Of a stretch of 8,806 bases of DNA, positions 1-6,650 are shown one piece after another. Location of the stretch: contig JAZUIX010000158.1 of the NCBI GenBank assembly GCA_045642445.1, positions 1 through 8,806 on the forward strand, given 5' to 3'. This DNA is from Colimorpha sp045642445. GTDB taxonomy: Bacteria; Bacteroidota; Bacteroidia; Bacteroidales; P3. The notes under the pieces were generated by a model. It was not told the origin of the DNA. It worked only from the letters and a program-made list of their open reading frames with translations, and did not search any database. Positions within the stretch are counted from its first letter, which is position 1. Each line of letters begins with the position of its first letter. The translations under genes and the position numbers were made by a program.

Positions 1-143
1 CTTCGCTTATCGTCCTACGGAACGCTATCGAAAGCCACAGGCTTTCTTCTCATAGCCCGCTACGCTTCCTCGTTCTGCACAGCAATCTGCTCGAAAACCA
101 CTCCGAAATCCCAAGAAATCAATTTATAGAACCCACCTAAAGT
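1..143. other. Upstream region, no gene called
   Basis: Two + strand frames are open from the window edge (stops at 127-129 and 138-140), so the tail of an upstream gene could lie here, but neither translation is recognisable and both are too short to judge. The stop at 138-140 is in frame with murL and lies 3 nt before its ATG, so it fixes the murL start. No promoter consensus was recognised. Confidence 0.4.
24..56 (+). terminator. Imperfect hairpin, possible terminator
   Basis: GAAAGCC (30-36) and GGCTTTC (40-46) form a perfect 7-bp stem with an ACA loop. It can extend through GCTAT (24-28) pairing with ATAGC (52-56) across an unequal internal loop. The hairpin is followed by TTCT and has no real U-tract. 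It may end a transcript from a gene left of the window, or be a structured leader of murL. Only the inverted repeat is seen; its role is inferred. Confidence 0.3.
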
Positions 144-1520
144 ATGTCGAATCAGCAGAAATACGATACCCTTCGTCAGACATACCCCGAGTTTGTCTAT
201 GAAAGTTATGAATATAATGTGCAGCCTGACGGGCTGCACATTGTTTTTACATTCCGAATAGGGAAGGATATCTGTTTCACCCCCACGGCTTTTATTCCTA
301 CACGCGGTTTTCTTTGTTTCGACCAACCCAAGGAGTTGATGGACATGCTGGTATTCAATATCGGCATGATTGAACTCGTCAGCTATTGGAAATGTCTCTG
401 CCCGCCCAAGGTTGCTGTGGTGTGCGGGGCATTGTCGGACAAACAGAAGGATTTTTGGAAAAAGATCTATTTCAATGGTCTTGGTGAGTTTTTCTATGTG
501 AACGGTATCGGTGCGACGATGGATGATTTTATGACCATTTGTGCACCCTTGCCCGATGCTAACTATCGTTTTCAAGCCTCTGCTGACGGTAACTATTCTC
601 CGGATAATTATCTAATCCCCATTGGTGGCGGCAAAGATTCGGTAGTGACATTGGAATTGTTGCAGGAAAAATCTCCCAAAGATGTCCGCCCGATACCGCT
701 GATTATGAATCCTCGGGGTGCCACGGTCGGGTGCATTGAGGCTGCGGGTTATTCCATGAATGATGTGTTGGAAATACGTCGCACCATCCATCCTCTTTTG
801 TTGGAATTGAATGCCAAAGGTTGCTTGAATGGACATACTCCGTTCAGTGCAATGCTTGCCTTCTATACTTTGTTGGCGGCTCAATTGTCGGGAGTTCCCA
901 ACGTGGCTTTGTCCAATGAAAGTAGTGCCAACGAATCCACCGTTGTAGGAACCTCGGTGAATCATCAATATTCCAAGAGTTTGGAATTTGAAAATGATTT
1001 TCGCCGATATGTTTCTGAAAATATTTCAAGAAAATATAATTATTTCAGTTTTTTGCGTCCGCTGTCTGAATTGCAGATTGCTATGCTTTTCAGTCGGTAC
1101 AAGCATTATCATGCTGTTTTCCGCAGCTGTAATGCGGGCAGCAAACAGGATATTTGGTGCGGGAAATGTGCCAAATGTCTTTTTGCCTATATCATCTTGT
1201 CCCCCTTTATCGAGCCTCAACGCCTCAATGCTATCTTTGGTAAAAATATGCTCGACGATATCGAAATGAGTCGGTATTTTGAAGAATTGACAGGTCGTGC
1301 GGAGACAAAACCATTTGAATGTGTGGGGACAGTCAGCGAGGTGAATAGTGCTTTGGCCATGACTTTGCAACGCTGGTATCCGAATGAGCGTCCTGTGTTG
1401 CTCCGCAAATATCTCGCCGAGGCACCTACTACTTCACTTACTACCATATTCCAAGAACACAACCTCAACAAGGACGAGGTAGCCATAATATTGTCGCATG
1501 TACAGAGAACAACAATTTAA
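144..1520 (+). CDS. murL: UDP-MurNAc-L-Ala-L-Glu epimerase (MurL)
   Basis: Cytoplasmic peptidoglycan precursor enzyme. The MurL family, characterised in Xanthomonas, uses ATP to invert the terminal L-Glu of UDP-MurNAc-L-Ala-L-Glu to D-Glu. The 458-residue protein has the family's usual length. It carries a PP-loop-like nucleotide motif I160-G-G-G-K-D-S166, a downstream NES-type segment (LSNESSANES) and a Cys cluster C339-x2-C342-x2-C345 in the WCGKCAKC context. No signal peptide or membrane segment is seen. The start is the first ATG after an in-frame stop at 138-140, with no Shine-Dalgarno. The last 23 nt overlap the MurD2 gene, which suggests translational coupling and strongly supports the call, because MurL acts directly on the MurD2 product. 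A QueC-like PP-loop ATPase was considered and is less likely given length and neighbour. The family call rests on motifs, length and context, not on an alignment. Confidence 0.85.
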   Translation: MSNQQKYDTLRQTYPEFVYESYEYNVQPDGLHIVFTFRIGKDICFTPTAFIPTRGFLCFDQPKELMDMLVFNIGMIELVSYWKCLCPPKVAVVCGALSDKQKDFWKKIYFNGLGEFFYVNGIGATMDDFMTICAPLPDANYRFQASADGNYSPDNYLIPIGGGKDSVVTLELLQEKSPKDVRPIPLIMNPRGATVGCIEAAGYSMNDVLEIRRTIHPLLLELNAKGCLNGHTPFSAMLAFYTLLAAQLSGVPNVALSNESSANESTVVGTSVNHQYSKSLEFENDFRRYVSENISRKYNYFSFLRPLSELQIAMLFSRYKHYHAVFRSCNAGSKQDIWCGKCAKCLFAYIILSPFIEPQRLNAIFGKNMLDDIEMSRYFEELTGRAETKPFECVGTVSEVNSALAMTLQRWYPNERPVLLRKYLAEAPTTSLTTIFQEHNLNKDEVAIILSHVQRTTI

Positions 1521-3879
1521 ACAACTGCTGAATAACCGCCGTATATTGATTGCCGGTTATGGTCGTGAGGGCAAGAGCTCGTACGCCCTTTTGCAGCGTT
1601 TGTTGCCCGAAGGTGTTGTTGATGTGGCTCAGAACGACGAGGAGATTTTTTCGGCGTTGGAGAGAGCCGTTGCTGATAATTGTCCTTACGATTGGATTAT
1701 CAAGTCGCCAGGCATCTCGACAATGAAGTTTGAGGGCCGATGCAACCTCGCCACCATCACTTCTCAAACCGACCTCTTTTTGCAGGTGTATGGCGACCGC
1801 ACCATCGCGGTGTCGGGCACCAAGGGCAAAAGCACCACTACCACGCTGATACATCATGTACTGAAAGAACATTTCGGCGACGACAAGGTTGTTTTGGCTG
1901 GCAATATGGGCATACCGCTGTTTGACATCCTCGACCAAATAGCGGCGGATAGTTGGGTGGTGGCGGAGTTTTCTTGTCATCAATTGGAAAACATTCATCG
2001 CGGCCCTCACATCGGCATTTTGCTCAATCTGTATCAGGAACATCTTGACCATTATCACGACTATAGAGGCTATCAGATGGCCAAAATGCAGATGGCTTTG
2101 TGTCAGACACCCGATGATTATTTCTTCTATTGCAACGATAGTGCCGACTTGCTTGCACGGGTCGAAGAAGTCTCTGCACAGCTGCGTTCCCGCGTCACCG
2201 CTTATAGTCTTGCCGAGGCCAAGCAGTCGTGTGTGGCATCAATGCCCTCGACGTTGAAAGGCGACCACAATGTAGGCAATGTCTTCGTGGCGTATAAGGC
2301 GGCATCGCTCTTGGGTGTGGATGAGGCTGCCTTTGCCAAATCATTGATGACTTTTCAAGGGTTGCCCCATCGTTTGGAAAAGGTGGGCACCTATCAAGAT
2401 ATATTATTTTATAACGATTCCATATCAACAATCCCAGAAGCCGCCATTGCAGCGGTAGAGGCGTTGGAGGATGTGGACACGCTGATTTTGGGCGGTTTCG
2501 ACCGCAAGATTGACTATACTCCTCTGGGTGCATATCTCGTCGACAAGAGGCGGAAAGGCTTTGCGGTGAGAAACATTGTCTTTGTGGGCGATGCGGGCAG
2601 ACGTATGAAGCAGGAATGGCAGTTGCAGGGGAGGAGTGTATTGGTCGAAGACGATTATGCCAAGATTGTGGCGTGGTGCTATGATCATACCGCCAAAGGC
2701 AAGGTGTGCCTGCTGTCGCCCGCCGCTGCCAGCTATGACGCATTTAAGAATTTTGAAGAGCGAGGCTCAAAATATAAGGAATTGATTGTAACGATGTGCG
2801 ATAAAAACGATTGCAAGAGTGTTCGAGAGATAAGGCAGGACCTCCATGCCCACCCGGGTGTTTCGGGCGACGAGTATTATGCCCACGACACAGTTGTCCG
2901 ATTCTTGGCACATTGCCACCCCGACAAAGTGTATGAACATGTGGGCGGCTTTGGGGTGATAGCTGTTTGGGGCACCAACAAATCTCATCCCATGGTGGCT
3001 GTCCGTGGCGATATAGATGCGCTCCCCATAGGTCATCGTTGCGGCCATGACGGACATACCGCCATCCTGCTTTGTTTGGCAGAAATGATTGCGGCAAAAA
3101 AGGTCACCAACGTCATCCTCGTTTTCCAACCCGAGGAAGAGACGGGTATGGGGTCGCAGAAAATACTCGATGCAGGTATCTTGCAGCAATATAATATCAA
3201 ACAATTTTTCGGATTGCATAATCTTCCTGGATTTGCTTTGGGCACGGTGGTGTTGAATCGACACACTTTTGCTGCTGCATCTTCGGGTGTGATATATCAT
3301 TTGCAGGGCCGCAACACCCACGCCTCAACACCCGAGAAAGGTCTCAACCCTGGGTTGGCTGTGGCTGAGATTATTGAGCGGATGATGCGTCTCAATAGTG
3401 GCGAGAAGGTCTCTCTCGACAATTTCAGACAGAGCACGTTGATATGTGTGCGTCTGGGCGAAGAGGCTTTTGGCACCTCGGCAGGCGAGGCCGAGGTGAT
3501 GTTCACTTTGCGGGCTTTTACCAACAACGCCATGGAACATCTTTTGACCGAAGCCAATGCGATTGTTTCAGAGGTGGCGGCAAAACATCATCTGCAAAGT
3601 TCTGCCACCTTGCGTGAGCCTTTCCGTGCCACCGAGAACGACTCCGCTTTGGTGGAGTATATCGAGGAGGTATGTGGCTGTCGATCCCAGTACACACTTA
3701 CCCCTTTCCGTTGGTCGGAAGATTTTGCCAATTATTTGCAGGAGTTTCGTGGCGCCATGTTCGGCATCGGGGCAGGGGAGAAACATTGCGAACTGCATCA
3801 CCCCGACTACGATTTCCCCGACGAACTTATCGAACCTGCTGCAAAAGTGTTAATGAATTTAATTGTAAATAGTGAATAG
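1498..3879 (+). CDS. murD2: MurD2 L-Glu ligase fused to M20 amidohydrolase
   Basis: A two-domain, 793-residue protein. Residues 1-431 are a complete Mur ligase of the MurD2 type, predicted to add L-Glu to UDP-MurNAc-L-Ala. They show a Rossmann-like start (ILIAGYGREGKSS), P-loop G107-TKGKST, the NLYQEHLDHY segment, LPHRLE, NDSISTIPEA, ILGGFDRK and the typical end LLSPAAASYDAFKNFEERG. Residues ~440-793 are an M20D-like metallo-amidohydrolase, starting IRQDLHAHPG. It has the metal ligands C515 and H517 (CGHDGH), E548 beside catalytic E547 (QPEEETG), H574 (GLHNLP) and H767 (LHHPDYDF). The loop between DALPI and CGHDGH is only GHR, about 16 residues shorter than usual. The linker is about 8 residues and contains Met433 (2794), a possible internal start. 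The last codons and the TAG stop lie in the adjacent heptamer repeat. The gene overlaps murL by 23 nt. The M20 substrate is unknown; removal of an amino acid or acyl group from a wall peptide is only a guess. Confidence 0.88.
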   Translation: MYREQQFKQLLNNRRILIAGYGREGKSSYALLQRLLPEGVVDVAQNDEEIFSALERAVADNCPYDWIIKSPGISTMKFEGRCNLATITSQTDLFLQVYGDRTIAVSGTKGKSTTTTLIHHVLKEHFGDDKVVLAGNMGIPLFDILDQIAADSWVVAEFSCHQLENIHRGPHIGILLNLYQEHLDHYHDYRGYQMAKMQMALCQTPDDYFFYCNDSADLLARVEEVSAQLRSRVTAYSLAEAKQSCVASMPSTLKGDHNVGNVFVAYKAASLLGVDEAAFAKSLMTFQGLPHRLEKVGTYQDILFYNDSISTIPEAAIAAVEALEDVDTLILGGFDRKIDYTPLGAYLVDKRRKGFAVRNIVFVGDAGRRMKQEWQLQGRSVLVEDDYAKIVAWCYDHTAKGKVCLLSPAAASYDAFKNFEERGSKYKELIVTMCDKNDCKSVREIRQDLHAHPGVSGDEYYAHDTVVRFLAHCHPDKVYEHVGGFGVIAVWGTNKSHPMVAVRGDIDALPIGHRCGHDGHTAILLCLAEMIAAKKVTNVILVFQPEEETGMGSQKILDAGILQQYNIKQFFGLHNLPGFALGTVVLNRHTFAAASSGVIYHLQGRNTHASTPEKGLNPGLAVAEIIERMMRLNSGEKVSLDNFRQSTLICVRLGEEAFGTSAGEAEVMFTLRAFTNNAMEHLLTEANAIVSEVAAKHHLQSSATLREPFRATENDSALVEYIEEVCGCRSQYTLTPFRWSEDFANYLQEFRGAMFGIGAGEKHCELHHPDYDFPDELIEPAAKVLMNLIVNSE

Positions 3880-3960
3880 TGACTGGGAGGGCGGCAGCCA
3901 CCTAATCACAAGTCACAAGTCACAAGTCACCAGTCACCAGTCACAAGTCACCAGTCACCA
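3865..3960. repeat. Heptamer inverted-repeat element, copy 1
   Basis: The left arm has GTAAATA, GTGAATA and GTGACTG (3865-3885). A GC-rich core follows (GGAGGGCGGCAGCCACCT, 3886-3903), then eight right-arm heptamers of AATCACA, AGTCACA or AGTCACC (3904-3959). GTGACT in the left arm pairs with AGTCAC in the right. The 31-bp segment 3879-3909 is identical to 5636-5666. The element starts inside the last codons of the ligase fusion gene and fills most of the gap to the C69 peptidase gene, ending 30 nt before its ATG. Function is unknown: terminator, leader structure or dispersed intergenic repeat are all possible. Confidence 0.85.
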
Positions 3961-3990
3961 AACAAGAATATAAATTAAAAAATTACCATA

Positions 3991-5595
3991 ATGAAGAAGG
4001 TTTTATTTACGATTGCATTGCTGGCATTCCTTTATCCCGCCGTGGGACAGGAACTGAGCCAGCCAGAGTTTGAAGGTCAGAGCTGCACCAGCATTATGGT
4101 GGGCAAGAAGGCATCTAAAGATGGCAGCGTCGTCACATCCCATACATGTGATGGCCGTTATCGCACATGGATGTATATGGAACCCGCTGCCGACCATGCC
4201 GCTGGCGAAATGCACGCTGTGTACAAAGGCACCATGCACACCTCTTTCCGAGGCGATACCACGGGTGTGCGTCTTGCTGGCGCCATCCCCGAAGTGGCCC
4301 ACACCTATGCTTATCTCAACACGGCTTATCCTTGTTTGAACGAACATCAGCTCGCCATTGGCGAAAGCACTTTCAGCGGTCCCGACACTTTGGTCAACCC
4401 TGCCGGTATGTTCATGATTGAGGAGCTCGAACGCGTGGCTCTGCAACGTTGCACCACGGCTCGTGATGCCATACGTCTCATCGCCGATCTCATCAAGGTC
4501 TATGGCTATGGCGATGGCGGTGAGTGCATCACTATTGCCGACACCAAAGAGGTGTGGCAGATGGAGATCCTTGGCGAAGGCAAGGACAACATCGGCGGCA
4601 TCTGGGCGGCCCAGCGCATCCCCGACGACCATATCGGCGTGAGCTGCAACATCCCCCGCATCGGCAAACTCCAGCGTGGCAATACCGAGTATTTTATGTG
4701 CTCGGACAACATCGAGGCTGTGGCACGTCGCTACAATCTGTGGGACGGCAAAGACGAGTTTGTGTTTTGGAAGGCTTTCAACAGCAGCTATGCCAATGGA
4801 AAGAATTTCCGCGAGCGCGAATATTTTATCTTCAACATGCTGGCTCCCTCTATGAAATTCTCTATGGATATGGCCGAACTTCCTTTCTCGGTGAAACCCG
4901 ATAAGGATGTTGATGTGCGTGCAGTCATCGAACTTCTCCGCAGCACCTACGAAGGCACCGACATGGATATGTGTCAGAACGTCAAAATGCCTATGCAGCG
5001 CAAAGACAAGAAAGGCAACACCTACACCGATACTATTATCAGCCCTGTCGCCAATCCGTGGCTGGGTTCGGCTATGCAGAAGACGCTCAACACCATTGCC
5101 CCTGGCACCATCGAGTTCCGCCGTACCGTCAGCGTGGCATGGTGCTCCTATTCTTTTGTGTCGCAGTCGCGTGATTGGTTGCCCGACAATGTTGGCGGCG
5201 TGGTGTGGATGTCGGTCGACAACCCGGGTCAGTCGCCCCGTGTGCCTATCTTCTGTGGCACCACCGAGCTCCCTCAGCCCTACAGCATCTGTGGACAAAA
5301 AGAGTATAACCCCGATGCTGTGCTGTGGAAATACCGCAAGGCCAACAAACTCGCTACTGTTGCTTGGCAACGCACCAAGGCCATTATGTGCAACGAGCTG
5401 AAAAACCTTGAGGAAAACGCCTTCGGCGGTCTTGACGCACTCGAACGTGAAGTCTCTCGTTTCACCCGTGTGGGCCGTGCCGATCAAGCCACAGCTTCCC
5501 TCAACAACTACACTCGCGAGCAATACGAGAACAGTTCTTTCGCATGGTCTCAGCTCGAGAACCGTTTTTGGACGATGTTCGGAATGGGGTTTTAA
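3991..5595 (+). CDS. Secreted C69-family dipeptidase
   Basis: An Ntn-hydrolase cysteine peptidase of the C69 (PepD-like) family, which releases amino acids from dipeptides or short peptides. The 534 residues fit the usual size of secreted Bacteroidales members. Residues 1-19 form a signal peptide (MKK, hydrophobic core, then AVG), so export to the periplasm or beyond is predicted. A short propeptide, about residues 20-31, precedes the putative nucleophile C32 in the motif CTSIMVGKKASKDGS, followed by TSHTCDGRYRTW. The GDGGECITIADTKEVWQMEI segment near residues 170-195 is typical of the family. In this family the nucleophile Cys becomes the N terminus after autoprocessing; here that is inferred. 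The gene stands between two heptamer repeat elements, with no terminator other than the downstream repeat. Substrates cannot be read from the sequence; wall-derived or dietary dipeptides are plausible. Confidence 0.92.
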   Translation: MKKVLFTIALLAFLYPAVGQELSQPEFEGQSCTSIMVGKKASKDGSVVTSHTCDGRYRTWMYMEPAADHAAGEMHAVYKGTMHTSFRGDTTGVRLAGAIPEVAHTYAYLNTAYPCLNEHQLAIGESTFSGPDTLVNPAGMFMIEELERVALQRCTTARDAIRLIADLIKVYGYGDGGECITIADTKEVWQMEILGEGKDNIGGIWAAQRIPDDHIGVSCNIPRIGKLQRGNTEYFMCSDNIEAVARRYNLWDGKDEFVFWKAFNSSYANGKNFREREYFIFNMLAPSMKFSMDMAELPFSVKPDKDVDVRAVIELLRSTYEGTDMDMCQNVKMPMQRKDKKGNTYTDTIISPVANPWLGSAMQKTLNTIAPGTIEFRRTVSVAWCSYSFVSQSRDWLPDNVGGVVWMSVDNPGQSPRVPIFCGTTELPQPYSICGQKEYNPDAVLWKYRKANKLATVAWQRTKAIMCNELKNLEENAFGGLDALEREVSRFTRVGRADQATASLNNYTREQYENSSFAWSQLENRFWTMFGMGF

Positions 5596-5600
5596 TAAAT

Positions 5601-5709
5601 GTGACTTGTGAATAGTGACTTGTGAATAGTGAATAGTGACTGGGAGGGCGGCAGCCACCTAATCACCAGTCACCAGTCACCAATCACCAGTCACAAGTCA
5701 CCAATCACA
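5601..5709. repeat. Heptamer inverted-repeat element, copy 2
   Basis: This is the most symmetrical copy. Six left heptamers, GTGACTT, GTGAATA or GTGACTG, occupy 5601-5642. The core lies at 5643-5660, and seven right heptamers (AATCACC, AGTCACC, AGTCACA, AATCACA) occupy 5661-5709. GTGACTTGTGA (5601-5611) is perfectly complementary to TCACAAGTCAC (5691-5701), so a long hairpin can form with the core in its loop. It begins 5 nt after the C69 stop and ends 20 nt before the lipoprotein ATG, so it must contain or adjoin any terminator or promoter in this gap. Confidence 0.88.
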
Positions 5710-5729
5710 ACAAATATATCTTTTAAACC

Positions 5730-6419
5730 ATGAAAAAACTTCTTGCAATTCTTATTGTTACGGCTCTTTTTGCCGGTAGTGTCATGATGACTTCTTGTGC
5801 CTTCCTCGACAATGTGGCCAAGAATGTCTCAAGTATTGCCAATCTCGTCAATTGCGAGTATGCGTTGAAGAATGTTTCCAACGTCACCGTGGCGGGTGTC
5901 AACGTCAAAAATGTCACCAATGGCAACATCTCCGCCACCGATGTGGTGAAATTGGTGGCCGCCATCACCACCAAGAGTGTCCCGCTGGCTCTTGATGTCA
6001 ACATCAACGTCAAAAACCCCACCACCACCAGCGCCAAGCTCACCACGTTGGATTGGGCGCTTGATCTTGCTGCCACCGAGTTCGCCACAGGCGCCACAAA
6101 TCAGGCTTACAATATCAGCCCCAACACCACCTCCACGGTGCCCCTGGCTGTCAATACCGACATCTACCGTCTGTTTTCTTCCGACGGCATCAATTCCCTG
6201 AAAGCCTTTGCCAGCTCCTTCACCAAGGACGGCACCTCTTCTCAGGTGGGCCTCCGTGTCCGTCCCTCCATCCAGGTGGCAGGACAGACCTACAAATCGC
6301 CCAATTACATCTCCATTATGAAGCCTGCCGCCAATTCTTCCAGCAACACGAATACTGGATCGGGTACTGGTTCCGGCTCGGGTTCCTCTACTGGTAAAAC
6401 TAATACCAAGAAAGGCTGA
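5730..6419 (+). CDS. LEA14/WHy-like lipoprotein
   Basis: A 229-residue predicted lipoprotein. Residues 1-22 form a type II signal sequence ending MMTSC, with lipidation expected at C23. No clear acidic surface-export signal follows the Cys (CAFLDNVAKN), so location in the periplasmic leaflet is somewhat more likely than the cell surface. The middle part, roughly residues 45-195, resembles the LEA type 2/WHy fold: alternating hydrophobic strands, the VPLALDVNINVKNPT motif near residues 83-96, then a TTSTVPLAVNTD strand. Many bacterial proteins of this type are small envelope lipoproteins of unknown role. The last ~27 residues (from about 203) are a Ser/Gly/Thr/Asn-rich low-complexity tail ending in TKKG. 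A heptamer element precedes the gene and an intrinsic terminator follows, so it is probably monocistronic. The domain call is from motif style only. Confidence 0.75.
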   Translation: MKKLLAILIVTALFAGSVMMTSCAFLDNVAKNVSSIANLVNCEYALKNVSNVTVAGVNVKNVTNGNISATDVVKLVAAITTKSVPLALDVNINVKNPTTTSAKLTTLDWALDLAATEFATGATNQAYNISPNTTSTVPLAVNTDIYRLFSSDGINSLKAFASSFTKDGTSSQVGLRVRPSIQVAGQTYKSPNYISIMKPAANSSSNTNTGSGTGSGSGSSTGKTNTKKG

Positions 6420-6438
6420 TTTTTCAAAACCGACGAAT

Positions 6439-6484
6439 ATGACAGATGAAAGTGGGCAACAACCTGCTTGCATCTGTCATTTTT
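6439..6484 (+). terminator. Intrinsic terminator after the lipoprotein gene
   Basis: ATGACAGATG (6439-6448) and CATCTGTCAT (6471-6480) form a perfect 10-bp stem that can continue past one mismatch with AAG/CTT. It is followed at once by TTTT (6481-6484). It begins 19 nt after the lipoprotein stop codon. The inverse pairing is unrelated in sequence to the heptamer repeats, which begin right after the T-run. Confidence 0.85.
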
Positions 6485-6642
6485 GTGAATAGTGAATAGT
6501 GAATAGTGACTGGGAAGGCGGGAGCCACCTAATCACAAGTCACTAATCACAAGTCACTAATCACAAGTCACCAATTCTCAATTCTCAATTCTCAATTAAT
6601 AAATGCGGCTCCCGCCCAACGATAACCAATAACCAATAACCT
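6485..6642. repeat. Heptamer inverted-repeat element, copy 3 (composite)
   Basis: Three GTGAATA and one GTGACTG (6485-6512) precede a core with two substitutions relative to copies 1 and 2 (GGAAGGCGGGAGCCACCT, 6513-6530). Six heptamers follow that alternate AATCACA with AGTCACT/AGTCACC (6531-6572). Next come three AATTCTC and one AATTAAT (6573-6600), a 21-nt insert holding an inverted half-core (6601-6621), and two ATAACCA plus ATAACCT (6622-6642). From 6531 to 6642 everything stays in 7-nt phase. GGCGGGAGCC (6517-6526) and GGCTCCCGCC (6607-6616) are perfect reverse complements. It ends 8 nt before the dehydrogenase ATG. Confidence 0.85.
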
Positions 6643-6650
6643 CAATTTTT

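Noticed and set aside
60..575. 171-codon minus-strand frame at the left end
   Set aside because: It overlaps the start of murL, whose N terminus fits the family; no motif is seen in the antisense product.
144..1520. QueC-like PP-loop enzyme instead of MurL
   Set aside because: The GGGKDS loop and CxxCxxC cluster are similar in kind, but the protein is about twice the usual QueC length and overlaps a MurD2 gene, the known partner of MurL.
4003..5658. 551-codon open frame on the minus strand
   Set aside because: It is fully antisense to the well-supported C69 peptidase, has no recognisable motifs, is rich in His and Ala as expected for a shadow frame, and begins inside repeat copy 2.
3865..6642. 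CRISPR array
   Set aside because: Repeats are only 7 nt, directly adjacent and palindromic between arms; there are no unique spacers of regular length and no cas genes.
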